A DNA stretch of 64,000 bases from an uncultured Bacteroides sp. (lineage in GTDB: Bacteria; Bacteroidota; Bacteroidia; Bacteroidales; Bacteroidaceae). A model generated the notes under the pieces. It worked only from the letters and a program-made list of their open reading frames with translations, did no database searches and was not told the DNA's origin. The DNA is taken from the NCBI RefSeq assembly GCF_963678425.1, contig NZ_OY782855.1, positions 248,001-312,000 of the forward strand, given 5' to 3'. The translations under genes and the position numbers were made by a program. Positions 7,684 to 15,863 of the stretch are shown piece by piece; the first letter of the stretch is position 1, and every line of letters starts with the position of its first letter.

Positions 7684-8769
7684 ATGTCATTTGAAGCAAC
7701 CAAAAGAGAGTGGAGCGAACTCTATACCTTTTTTCGTCTCCTGAGTGACGGAGAGGTTTATGCCGGAACGCCACAGGCGAAGAAAAACGAGGATGAATGC
7801 CTTCCGATAGCTTTGATTCAGCGTGAGGAACACGATGGGACCCGTAAATATCTTATTGAGAGTGAAGATATTCACATTGTTGGAGAAAAAATAGATAAGG
7901 TGGTTTCCCGTAACACATTTGGTGATGTGGCCAATGCCGTGTTAGCGGCAATGAAAGGATCTTCTGAGGATCTTGTTCAATCTCCCGATGGTGTGGAGGA
8001 ATTTCTGGATGAGGTAGCTATTTTCGATTTGGAAGCCCGCACAGATGACCGGACAGATTTTTATATTGCCTTTTATCATGTGGATGCTCCCCTTATAGGT
8101 TTTAATGTGCGTTCACGAATGAGTGCGATGAATCCTTTACTGGATGGAGGACGGACGGCCAATCTGAAGTTCGAACAAACCGGAATTAAGTTTGCTAATC
8201 CGATGATCAACAATGTAAATGCGTTGGAATCTCCTGAGGTAGTGGCGGATAGAATGCTGTTAATAGAACGTTTGGGCGGAATATTAAAGTATTCGGATGT
8301 GGCTGATAAAGTGTTTCGCTGCAATCTTTCTATGATTGATTTGCATTTTCCACGAATGATTGCAGAAATGCTTCGTATTATGCAGATAGAGGGTATTATC
8401 AAAGTGCCCGAGCTTATTGAGCGTATCAAGGAAATCAACCCTTTGAAAATTAAGGAAGATCTTATTGTAAAGCATGGTTTCTATGAATATAAAATGAAAC
8501 AGTTCCTTTTATCTTTAGCATTGGGCATGCGTCCGGCAAAGATTTATACAGGAGAGGATTCTGCTGTATCCGGTATTTTGTTTGTTACTGGGGGCGGAGA
8601 GGTGCTTTGCTACCAGAAGTCTGACAGGAAGGTGTTTGAAGACTTCCTATATCTCAACTCCCGACTGGAGAAGGGATCTACAGAAAAGGATAAATATGGC
8701 TTTATGGAAAAGGAAAACGGGTTGGTTTATTTCAAACTAAACCTCAAAATAGGGCTGACGAAACGATAA
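7684..8769 (+). CDS. HpaII-family type II restriction endonuclease, solitary
   Basis: A 361-residue protein resembling the HpaII restriction endonuclease family, which cuts CCGG. The N-terminal 'EWSELYTFFRLLSDG' (residues 9-23) is the family signature as I remember it. A 'TDFYI...IGFNVRSRM...NPLLDGGRTANLKFE' block (residues 123-165) corresponds to the nuclease core. From memory relatives read GFSIKS here, so the lysine of a PD-(D/E)xK-like site appears replaced by arginine. No cytosine methyltransferase, Vsr nuclease or controller gene is found nearby: neighbours are the broken GH43 gene and an alpha-amylase. A TATCTTTG box (7622-7629) could be its -7 element, and a TGTACA pair lies farther upstream. 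Family call is fairly secure; activity is uncertain. Confidence 0.7.
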   Translation: MSFEATKREWSELYTFFRLLSDGEVYAGTPQAKKNEDECLPIALIQREEHDGTRKYLIESEDIHIVGEKIDKVVSRNTFGDVANAVLAAMKGSSEDLVQSPDGVEEFLDEVAIFDLEARTDDRTDFYIAFYHVDAPLIGFNVRSRMSAMNPLLDGGRTANLKFEQTGIKFANPMINNVNALESPEVVADRMLLIERLGGILKYSDVADKVFRCNLSMIDLHFPRMIAEMLRIMQIEGIIKVPELIERIKEINPLKIKEDLIVKHGFYEYKMKQFLLSLALGMRPAKIYTGEDSAVSGILFVTGGGEVLCYQKSDRKVFEDFLYLNSRLEKGSTEKDKYGFMEKENGLVYFKLNLKIGLTKR

Positions 8770-8781
8770 TTTTAATAAGAT

Positions 8782-8847
8782 ATGAAAGGTTATCCGGGGA
8801 AGTACCAAAGGTTCATGCCCGCAAAGAAGAGACCGTATCCATTGTAA
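8782..8847 (+). other. Possible 21-residue peptide ORF after the HpaII-like gene
   Basis: Thirteen bases after the nuclease stop an ATG opens a 21-codon frame rich in Lys, Pro and Tyr (begins MKGYPGKY, ends KKRPYPL). No clear ribosome binding site precedes it. It may be a vestige of a lost downstream gene or chance. Confidence 0.2.
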
Positions 8848-8961
8848 AATAGATTACTTAAACATCAATCAGTAATATTATTCAATAAGAAAGATTCTGT
8901 TTTGATAACCCAATAAATCTCCAACTATTTTGTATCTGATAACAAAATAGTTGGATACTAA

Positions 8962-10665
8962 TTATAAAGTGAACTTTAATATTTTTCCACTCATTCCTTC
9001 CACGGACGTTTCAGTGGGCTGGTAGGGAAGAAGACTGAGGGTTTCCTCTCTCTCGGTAAACAGATCCTTTGCCGTATACGATTCATTTTGAGAAATCTGT
9101 AAGAAATCAAATGCATGACTTGGAATATTGATGGATATTCTGGCTGCTTGTGTATCGAAATTTGCAATAATCAGCAAAAGTTCATCTCTGTCTTTTCTAA
9201 AGAAAACATAATGCTTGTGTACATTAAAATGCTCTTGCCCAAAGTTAACATACATCAGATCAAAGAATTGTCCCTGATAAATGGCTCGCTCCTGATTGCA
9301 TAGATTTAATAATTTACGATAGAATGTCTGAAGTTGCTTTTGTTTACTTGTTAGAAGCATTCCGTCAAACTTATCTTCATTTCTCCAGTTTCTTATTGTT
9401 TCTACGCTCCAGTAATCAAAGATAGTGGTTCTTCCATCTTTTCCGCTAAATCCTTCTTCATCCATTCCTCGTTCCCCGAACTCTTGCCCGAAATAGATCA
9501 TCACCGGGTTTGCATTCATGCATGCGGCAACAATCATGGCAGGAATTCCTTTAAGTCCATCTCCAGCCAGAAAAGTAGAAGATAATCTTTGTTCATCATG
9601 GTTTTCGATAAAATTGAGCATTTGTTTCTCAATACCTCCCAAGCTTTGCCAGCAACCGGTGATATCAGATGCCGATCTGTAACCGCAGGTTATGTCGCGG
9701 AGAGTCTCATAAAGTCCCACTTTATCATATAGGTAGCTGAACCCTCCATTGAAAAGGTAATTATGATATTCTTCCGGATTGTAGACTTCTGCAATAAAGA
9801 TAACATTGGGATACTGGTATTTTACCTGAGCGATGGCCCATTTCCAGAATTCTACAGGTACCATTTCGGCCATGTCACAGCGAAAGCCGTCAACACCTTT
9901 GGATGCCCAGAACCGAAGTATGTCGAGCATTTTTAACCAAGTATCGGGCACAGGATAAAAATGACGGGTTCCTCCATTGGCAAAATCAATGCCGTAGTTT
10001 AGTTTTATTGTTTCGTACCAGTCATTCACACCAGGACATGCATCAAATTTATCATTGCCGGTTGCCTTTGCCGGAGATTCATAATATATTTTACTCGCAT
10101 CCCCTTTCATGTCGAATTGTCCATTAAGCACGGTTTGCGGAATATAGTAGAAATTATTATATGGGCTGAATGCATTCTCCGGATTATCTTTTTCACCTAA
10201 ATCAATGACATTTTTAGGTTTTGAATCCGAATGATACTGTCTGGCCACATGATTGGGAACAAAATCAATAATAATTTTCAGATCAGCCTGATGAGTGCGT
10301 TTTACCAAAGCTTCAAACTCTTTCATCCGGTTAGGTACATCATCAGCTAAATCAGGATCTACATCGTAATAATCCTTTATGGCATAAGGAGAACCGGCTT
10401 TTCCTTTTACAATAGCGGGATGATCCTGGCGGATATTGTATTTGCTGTAATTGGTCTGTGTTGCATGTTCAATAATTCCCGTGTACCAGACATGTGTTGT
10501 GCCCAGTTTTCTGATTTCATTTAATGCTTTGAGTGTAAAATCCGAAAATTTGCCGCAACCATTATCTTCAATAGATCCATTACGGAAACAGTGGTTATTA
10601 CTATTCCCAAATAATCGGCATATAATCTGGTATATAATTATCTTATTATCTTTTTTTATTTCCAT
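8962..10665 (-). CDS. Alpha-amylase family protein (GH13)
   Basis: A 567-residue glycoside hydrolase of family GH13. The four conserved regions are visible: DFVPNH (134-139), GFRCDMAE with the nucleophile Asp264, FIAEVY with the acid/base Glu293, and FIENHDEQR with Asp357. A beta-rich domain C ends the protein. There is no signal peptide, so it should act in the cytoplasm on alpha-glucans or maltodextrins. Its start overlaps the patatin gene's end by 10 bases (10656-10665), indicating translational coupling. No sus genes are adjacent. The exact substrate (amylase, glucosidase or trehalose-type) is not resolved. Confidence 0.85.
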   Translation of the reverse strand: MEIKKDNKIIIYQIICRLFGNSNNHCFRNGSIEDNGCGKFSDFTLKALNEIRKLGTTHVWYTGIIEHATQTNYSKYNIRQDHPAIVKGKAGSPYAIKDYYDVDPDLADDVPNRMKEFEALVKRTHQADLKIIIDFVPNHVARQYHSDSKPKNVIDLGEKDNPENAFSPYNNFYYIPQTVLNGQFDMKGDASKIYYESPAKATGNDKFDACPGVNDWYETIKLNYGIDFANGGTRHFYPVPDTWLKMLDILRFWASKGVDGFRCDMAEMVPVEFWKWAIAQVKYQYPNVIFIAEVYNPEEYHNYLFNGGFSYLYDKVGLYETLRDITCGYRSASDITGCWQSLGGIEKQMLNFIENHDEQRLSSTFLAGDGLKGIPAMIVAACMNANPVMIYFGQEFGERGMDEEGFSGKDGRTTIFDYWSVETIRNWRNEDKFDGMLLTSKQKQLQTFYRKLLNLCNQERAIYQGQFFDLMYVNFGQEHFNVHKHYVFFRKDRDELLLIIANFDTQAARISINIPSHAFDFLQISQNESYTAKDLFTEREETLSLLPYQPTETSVEGMSGKILKFTL

Positions 10666-11462
10666 ACAGTTTCTTTTTCTTGGATAAGTTTGTTTAGCAC
10701 CCTGTTCGCTGAAACATATCCATGATTGAAAATTTCTTCAGCCTTCCCTAATTCCCGATTGCCATATCCTTTCAATCCATATGGCTCTATTAATAAGTCA
10801 CTGTTTTCTCTATCTGGAAAGGTATTGGCCCGAAACATAAAATGATAGGAGCGGAGAGCTATATCCAAGACATTCATTTTGTATTTTCCTGTATTGAGAG
10901 GGCTTACATTGATGGCAACCACTTTTTCGCATTCCTTACGAATGATGGAAACCGGTAAGTTCTTAAATATTCCTCCGTCTACATAATTCACTCCGTCAAT
11001 GTTTACAGGAGTAAACATTACCGGCATACAGCAAGAGGCGGCTATTCGTTCTGCTACATCTCCTTTACGGAATTGCACGCATCTTCCATGATCCAGATCC
11101 GTTGCTGTAACTATAAGGGGAATAGGCATATCTTCAATTTTACTATGCTTTAGATTGGTGTTCAGAAAGCTTTTGAAATCGTCCAGCTTAAAGAATCCTG
11201 TTTTAGTTAGTGCCCAGCTGGTTAGGTCCATAAACTTATATCCGTTAAAGATTTCCAAAGCGTGGTAAGGCTCGTATCCGTCAGCATAAAAAACGCCAGC
11301 CAAGGCTCCGGCACTTACACCCGAAATAATATCAGGCTTTATATCGTGTTCCAGCAAAGCCTGCATAACTCCTAAATGAGCAAAGCCTTTTATAAAACCA
11401 CCGCTGAGGGCGTATCCTATCCGGTGTGGTTTGCTGGTCTGAAATTTATTATATTCTCCCAT
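10656..11462 (-). CDS. Patatin-like phospholipase
   Basis: A 268-residue cytoplasmic serine lipase/acyl hydrolase of the patatin (RssA) type. It shows the oxyanion-loop GGFIKG, the nucleophile elbow GVSAG (Ser50) and the dyad Asp in DGG (Asp162). I chose the ATG at 11462, preceded by a purine-rich GGGAGAAAG, over an in-frame TTG at 11477. The alpha-amylase gene overlaps its end by 10 bases on the same strand. The pairing of a lipase with an amylase has no obvious biochemical logic. Confidence 0.85.
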   Translation of the reverse strand: MGEYNKFQTSKPHRIGYALSGGFIKGFAHLGVMQALLEHDIKPDIISGVSAGALAGVFYADGYEPYHALEIFNGYKFMDLTSWALTKTGFFKLDDFKSFLNTNLKHSKIEDMPIPLIVTATDLDHGRCVQFRKGDVAERIAASCCMPVMFTPVNIDGVNYVDGGIFKNLPVSIIRKECEKVVAINVSPLNTGKYKMNVLDIALRSYHFMFRANTFPDRENSDLLIEPYGLKGYGNRELGKAEEIFNHGYVSANRVLNKLIQEKETVWK

Positions 11463-11521
11463 CTTTCTCCCTTGCAAATGTTAGTCGCTACGAATTTACA
11501 AAATTAATTGAGAGTATAAGA

Positions 11522-11555
11522 AAAGAGGCCGGACTTTTTCAAGTCCGGCCTCTTT
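11522..11555 (-). terminator. Intrinsic terminator of fabD
   Basis: A perfect 15-bp inverted repeat (AAAGAGGCCGGACTT / AAGTCCGGCCTCTTT) with a 4-base loop lies 26 bases after fabD and is followed on the minus strand by a T-rich run. Confidence 0.85.
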
Positions 11556-11580
11556 AAAATCTATTAGTTGTATCTTTATG

Positions 11581-12456
11581 CTAACCATGAGCATTTACCG
11601 ATGCATCAATCTTTTTGATCAATCCCTGAAGAACAGCACCCGGTCCGCATTCTGTAAAATCAGTAGCACCATCTGCAATCATATTCTTTACTGTTTGTGA
11701 CCAGCGTACAGGAGCAGTAAGTTGTGCAATCAGGTTTTCTTTAATTTGAGCTGGAACAGTTTGTGGCAGTGCATTTACATTCTGATATACAGGGCATATC
11801 GGAGAGTGGAATTCAGTGCTGTTAATTGCTGCTGCAAGTTCAACTTTAGCAGGATTCATTAATGGAGAGTGGAACGCACCACCTACTTTTAAAGGAAGGG
11901 CACGTTTAGCTCCTGCTGCTTTCATTAATTCGCAAGCTTTTTCAATACCAGCTATTGAACCGGAAATAACAATCTGTCCCGGGCAATTGAAATTGGCAGC
12001 TACACAAACTTCACCTTCTATTGAAGCACAGATTTCTTCTACTTTTTCATCTGCTAACGCAATGATTGCAGCCATTGTTGAAGGTTCTGCTTCACAAGCT
12101 TTTTGCATAGCCATGGCACGTGCATAAACAAGTTTCAGTCCGTCTTCAAAGGAAAGAGCGCCTGCAACAACTAATGCAGAAAATTCTCCAAGTGAGTGTC
12201 CTGCCGTCATTTCTGGTTTTACATCGTCATTCTTGCAAAGTGCAGAAATAACAGAGTGAAGGAATACTGCAGGCTGAGTAACTTTTGTCTGACGAAGATC
12301 TTCATCGGTTCCTTCAAACATAATATCCGTAATGCGATATCCTAAAATATCATTTGCTTTTTCAAAAAGTTCTTTGGCTAATGCCGAGTTTTCATATAGG
12401 TCTTTACCCATGCCCACAAACTGTGCGCCTTGACCTGGGAATACAAATGCTTTCAT
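11581..12456 (-). CDS. fabD: Malonyl-CoA:ACP transacylase
   Basis: A 291-residue cytoplasmic enzyme that transfers malonyl from CoA to acyl carrier protein for fatty acid synthesis. GQGAQ (8-12), the nucleophile motif GHSLGE (Ser88) and the catalytic histidine in 'GAFHSPLM' (His196) are all present. The length is normal for FabD. It is monocistronic: a Bacteroides-type promoter lies upstream and a strong hairpin terminator downstream. The other fab genes are not here. Confidence 0.95.
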   Translation of the reverse strand: MKAFVFPGQGAQFVGMGKDLYENSALAKELFEKANDILGYRITDIMFEGTDEDLRQTKVTQPAVFLHSVISALCKNDDVKPEMTAGHSLGEFSALVVAGALSFEDGLKLVYARAMAMQKACEAEPSTMAAIIALADEKVEEICASIEGEVCVAANFNCPGQIVISGSIAGIEKACELMKAAGAKRALPLKVGGAFHSPLMNPAKVELAAAINSTEFHSPICPVYQNVNALPQTVPAQIKENLIAQLTAPVRWSQTVKNMIADGATDFTECGPGAVLQGLIKKIDASVNAHG

Positions 12457-12493
12457 ACTATTCTTAATTTTATGTTTTTATGAATAACGGCCG

Positions 12494-12525
12494 CAAAGGT
12501 AATGATTATTTGGTTATTGTTGAAA
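12494..12525 (-). promoter_or_regulatory. fabD promoter
   Basis: The minus strand carries TACCTTTG (12501-12494) with TTTC at 12525-12522, 20 bases upstream. It gives a leader of roughly 30 bases to the fabD start. Confidence 0.5.
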
Positions 12526-12667
12526 CTATTTTCTGATTTTCATCTTGAGGATGAGCGAAAATAGTTCTTAATTAGTTGATATTCATGGATATATTTATGA
12601 ATGCCATTTTCTTTGTTTTGAATTTGGTGGTTCTTTCCAAAATGGAAATGTAATGCAAGTAAATAAA

Positions 12668-12701
12668 AAAAGGTAGATAAAACTTACGTTTTACCTACCT
12701 T
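12668..12701 (-). terminator. Intrinsic terminator of the RRM gene
   Basis: A hairpin of AAGGTAGGTAAAACG / TTTTATCTACCTT (one mismatch in the arms) ends in a T run on the minus strand, 20 bases after the RRM gene. Confidence 0.75.
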
Positions 12702-12721
12702 CTATGTATTTTTTATAGTTG

Positions 12722-12967
12722 TTATGCTTTTGGAAGAGCTTCTTTTACAACCATCTGACGACCTTCAAATTCGGCACCGTTTAATTCTTTAATAACGTTT
12801 TCAGCTTCAGTTTGATCAGGCATTTCTGCAAAAGCAAAACCTTTAGATCTGCGTGTTTCGCGGTCAATGATCAATTTTACTGAATTAACTTTTCCGTACT
12901 CTTCTAAAACTTGAATTAGATCTGATTCTTTAACCTTATAATCAAGGTTACCAATGTAAATATTCAT
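12722..12967 (-). CDS. RNA-binding protein with a single RRM domain
   Basis: An 81-residue cytoplasmic protein that is essentially one RNA recognition motif. RNP2 is IYIGNL (residues 3-8) and RNP1 is KGFAFAEM (residues 42-49), both with the aromatic residues that stack on RNA bases. Such small RRM proteins are common in Bacteroidetes, which lack Hfq in many lineages. The transcribed leader may be about 140 bases long, which would allow post-transcriptional control, but no specific structure was resolved. Confidence 0.9.
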   Translation of the reverse strand: MNIYIGNLDYKVKESDLIQVLEEYGKVNSVKLIIDRETRRSKGFAFAEMPDQTEAENVIKELNGAEFEGRQMVVKEALPKA

Positions 12968-13110
12968 GCGAATAAAATTAAAAATAAATAAATTAAATTT
13001 GAAACAATGTAATTTTTATAGATCTGATCAATCATTAAAATGCCCCTGTTAAATAGGACGTTTATCTGGAAGATTTTAGAACAATATAAACTACCTCTTG
13101 TTTATGCGTA

Positions 13111-13140
13111 CAAAGGAACGCATTTATTTTAAATATCAAA
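13111..13140 (-). promoter_or_regulatory. Possible promoter of the RRM gene
   Basis: On the minus strand TTTG (13140-13137), 18 bases and TTCCTTTG (13118-13111), one base off TAnnTTTG. It would give a leader of about 140 bases before the RRM gene. Confidence 0.4.
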
Positions 13141-13336
13141 CTATTAATGTAGATTATTTTTCATAGAATCTTATTTTTATATTATGTTAACTAAATTCAG
13201 TTATCTAATAGTCCCTTTATCTCAAGAATATTTGATGTATATAGTTTTTGTAATAAACATACAACCTCACAATACAATAACCATCCTTATAAGAATCTCT
13301 TCATAATGGGTTTAAACGTTTTATTAAAAGGATGAT

Positions 13337-13428
13337 AATAGTAATTGTATTATTTACAATTACTATTGCTAAAATACATATTGTGATTACTACAATATAA
13401 ACATCTTGCATATTGTATTATATACGAT
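13337..13428. promoter_or_regulatory. Three operator-like palindromes, ATTGT-N7-ACAAT
   Basis: Three copies of ATTGT-N7-ACAAT are centred at 13352 (13344-13360), 13388 (13380-13396) and 13420 (13412-13428; last half ACGAT, one mismatch). The first extends to 13-bp arms (13337-13367). Spacing is 36 and 32 bases, close to three helical turns. They lie 105-190 bases upstream of the Nudix regulator and ahead of a TACTTTTG -7 box (13475-13482). They are the likely binding sites of that regulator for the xylose operon. Confidence 0.65.
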
Positions 13429-13532
13429 ATTTATAATGCTGAAAAATAAATAGTTATAATGAACTATATTTTTGTACTTTTGTTTGCAATAATAAAAAAT
13501 AGCTTTATATTTGCACTGCTTAAACAAATATT

Positions 13533-14300
13533 ATGGAACTTGATATAAATGAAAATAAGTTAGTGAATCCACATGTCTCTGTTGACTGTGTAGTGATAGG
13601 ATTTGATGGTGAACAACTAAAAGTCTTGCTGGTGCAACAGGTGCAACAGATTGGAAAAGATTCGGCAGATACTTATACAGATATGAAGCTCCCTGGCAGT
13701 CTGATTTATGAAGATGAGGACTTGGACGAAGCTGCTCAGCGGGTTCTTTATGAATTAACCGGAATAAAGAATGTCAATTTACTTCAGTTTAGAGCTTTTG
13801 GCTCAAAAAACAGAACACATAATCCAAAGGATGTAAGATGGCTGGAACGCTTTCATCAATTAAAAAGCAAAATTGAACGAATTGTTACAATAGCCTATCT
13901 TTCTATGGTAAAGATTGATAATAAGCTGGAAAACTTGTCTGATAAATATCAGGCATGCTGGATGGAAGTGAAGGATCTTAAAGTGCTGGCTTTTGACCAC
14001 AATCAAATTATTTCTGAGGCCATTACGTATATTCGTCAGTTCGTGGAAATGAATCCTTCTGTATTGTTTGATTTATTGCCTCGTAAATTTACTGCATCCG
14101 AACTCCGTGTTTTGTATGAACTGGTATATGATAAGGAATTTGACGTTCGCAATTTTCATAAAAAGATTGCTATGATGGAGTATGTTGTTCCGCTTCTGGA
14201 ACGTCAGACTGGTGTTCCTCATCGGGCGGCTCGTTATTATAAGTTTGACCGGAAGATTTTTAATAAGCTTCATGGCACTTCAAAGTCATTTAGTAAGTAA
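13533..14300 (+). CDS. Nudix-domain transcriptional regulator of xylose genes
   Basis: A 255-residue NrtR-like regulator with an N-terminal Nudix domain (about 10-150) and a C-terminal winged helix (about 180-248, 'FTASELRVLYELVY'). The Nudix box from Gly55 to Ile78 is degenerate: the catalytic REUxEE is replaced by RVLYEL, so it probably binds a ligand rather than hydrolysing nucleotides. Related Nudix regulators control arabinose and xylose genes in Bacteroides. Its place directly upstream of xylB and xylA, and the operator triplet in front of it, support a xylose-responsive, probably autoregulated factor. No close relative was compared. Confidence 0.8.
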   Translation: MELDINENKLVNPHVSVDCVVIGFDGEQLKVLLVQQVQQIGKDSADTYTDMKLPGSLIYEDEDLDEAAQRVLYELTGIKNVNLLQFRAFGSKNRTHNPKDVRWLERFHQLKSKIERIVTIAYLSMVKIDNKLENLSDKYQACWMEVKDLKVLAFDHNQIISEAITYIRQFVEMNPSVLFDLLPRKFTASELRVLYELVYDKEFDVRNFHKKIAMMEYVVPLLERQTGVPHRAARYYKFDRKIFNKLHGTSKSFSK

Positions 14301-14330
14301 TTACCTTAATATATTAAATACCTTATAATT

Positions 14331-15821
14331 ATGTTTCTATTAGGATATGACATAGGAAGTTCGTCAGTAAAGGCGAGCCTTGTAAATGCTGAGACTGGGA
14401 AATGCGTTGCGACTGCATTTTACCCAAAGACTGAAATGAATATTACCGCTGTTAAAGCTGGCTGGGCAGAACAAGATCCTCAAGCATGGTGGGAAAATTT
14501 AAAACTATCCACTAAAACTATTCTTGATGAATCAGGAGTGAGTGCTGCCGAAATTAAAGCTATTGGTATCTCTTACCAGATGCACGGATTGGTTTGTGTG
14601 GATAAAAATCAGAACGTACTGCGTCCGGCTATTATTTGGTGCGACTCACGCGCCGTTCCTTATGGGCAAAAGGCTTTCGAACTGTTAGGCGAAGATAAAT
14701 GTCTTTCTCATTTATTGAATTCTCCTGGTAATTTCACTGCTTCAAAACTGGCTTGGATAAAAGAGAATGAGCCTCAGATTTATGAGCAGATTTATAAAAT
14801 AATGCTTCCAGGCGATTATATTGCTATGAAACTGAGCGGTGAAATCTGCACAACTGTTTCAGGTCTTTCGGAAGGTATGTTCTGGGATTTCAAGCAAAAC
14901 AGTTTAGCCGGCTTCCTGATGAATTATTACGGATTTGATTCTTCTTTAATTGCAGATATTAAGCCTACATTCTCTAATCAGGGAGAAGTAAATGCAGCTG
15001 CTGCTAAAGAGCTAGGCCTAAAAGAAGGTACCCCAATCACTTATCGTGCAGGTGATCAGCCTAATAATGCACTTTCTCTAAATGTATTTAACCCGGGAGA
15101 AATTGCTTCTACAGCCGGTACTTCAGGTGTTGTATATGGTGTGAATGGAGAAGTAAACTATGATCCTCAGTCACGGGTAAATACATTTGCTCACGTAAAT
15201 CATACTGACGAGCAAACTCGTTTGGGTGTATTGCTTTGTATTAACGGAACCGGAATCCTGAATTCATGGGTAAAAAAGAATATTGCTCCTGAAGGTATCT
15301 CATATAATGAGATGAATGTTCTGGCATCAAAAGCTCCTATAGGTAGTGGTGGGATTAGTATTTTGCCTTTTGGTAACGGTGCCGAACGTATGTTGGGTAA
15401 CAGAGAAATAGGTTGTTCTATCCGTGGACTTAACTTTAATACACACGGCAAACATCACATTGCCCGTGCTGCTCAGGAAGGAATTGTCTTTTCATTTAAA
15501 TACGGAATTGAGATCATGGAACAAATGGGTATTCCGGTGAAGAAGATTCATGCCGGTCATGCAAATATGTTCTTAAGTTCTATCTTCCGCGATACACTTG
15601 CCGGAGTAACCGGAGCTGTAATTGAACTATATGATACTGATGGCTCGGTAGGTGCTGCAAAGGGTGCCGGTATTGGTGCCGGTATATATAAAGATAATAA
15701 TGAGGCTTTTGCCACTCTTAATAAGCTGGATGTAATTGAGCCTAATGCGGCTAAGTGTCAGGAGTATGCGGATGCATATAATCAATGGAAATACAGACTA
15801 GAAAAATCTATGTCTAAATAA
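14331..15821 (+). CDS. xylB: Xylulokinase
   Basis: A 496-residue FGGY-family sugar kinase that phosphorylates D-xylulose to xylulose 5-phosphate. The N-terminal phosphate-binding loop 'GYDIGSSSVKASLV' (5-18), 'SYQMHGLV' and the C-terminal 'GHANMFLS' region fit XylB. Placement between the Nudix regulator (30 bases upstream) and xylA (42 bases downstream) makes the assignment firm. It acts in the cytoplasm as the second step of the isomerase pathway. Confidence 0.93.
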   Translation: MFLLGYDIGSSSVKASLVNAETGKCVATAFYPKTEMNITAVKAGWAEQDPQAWWENLKLSTKTILDESGVSAAEIKAIGISYQMHGLVCVDKNQNVLRPAIIWCDSRAVPYGQKAFELLGEDKCLSHLLNSPGNFTASKLAWIKENEPQIYEQIYKIMLPGDYIAMKLSGEICTTVSGLSEGMFWDFKQNSLAGFLMNYYGFDSSLIADIKPTFSNQGEVNAAAAKELGLKEGTPITYRAGDQPNNALSLNVFNPGEIASTAGTSGVVYGVNGEVNYDPQSRVNTFAHVNHTDEQTRLGVLLCINGTGILNSWVKKNIAPEGISYNEMNVLASKAPIGSGGISILPFGNGAERMLGNREIGCSIRGLNFNTHGKHHIARAAQEGIVFSFKYGIEIMEQMGIPVKKIHAGHANMFLSSIFRDTLAGVTGAVIELYDTDGSVGAAKGAGIGAGIYKDNNEAFATLNKLDVIEPNAAKCQEYADAYNQWKYRLEKSMSK

Positions 15822-15863
15822 ACATATCAAATAACAATAAACAATTTTAAATCAAAAAGTATT

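Noticed and set aside
13300..13430. Operator palindromes as terminators
   Set aside because: Stems are AT-only, have no U tract, occur three times with regular spacing, and no gene ends here.
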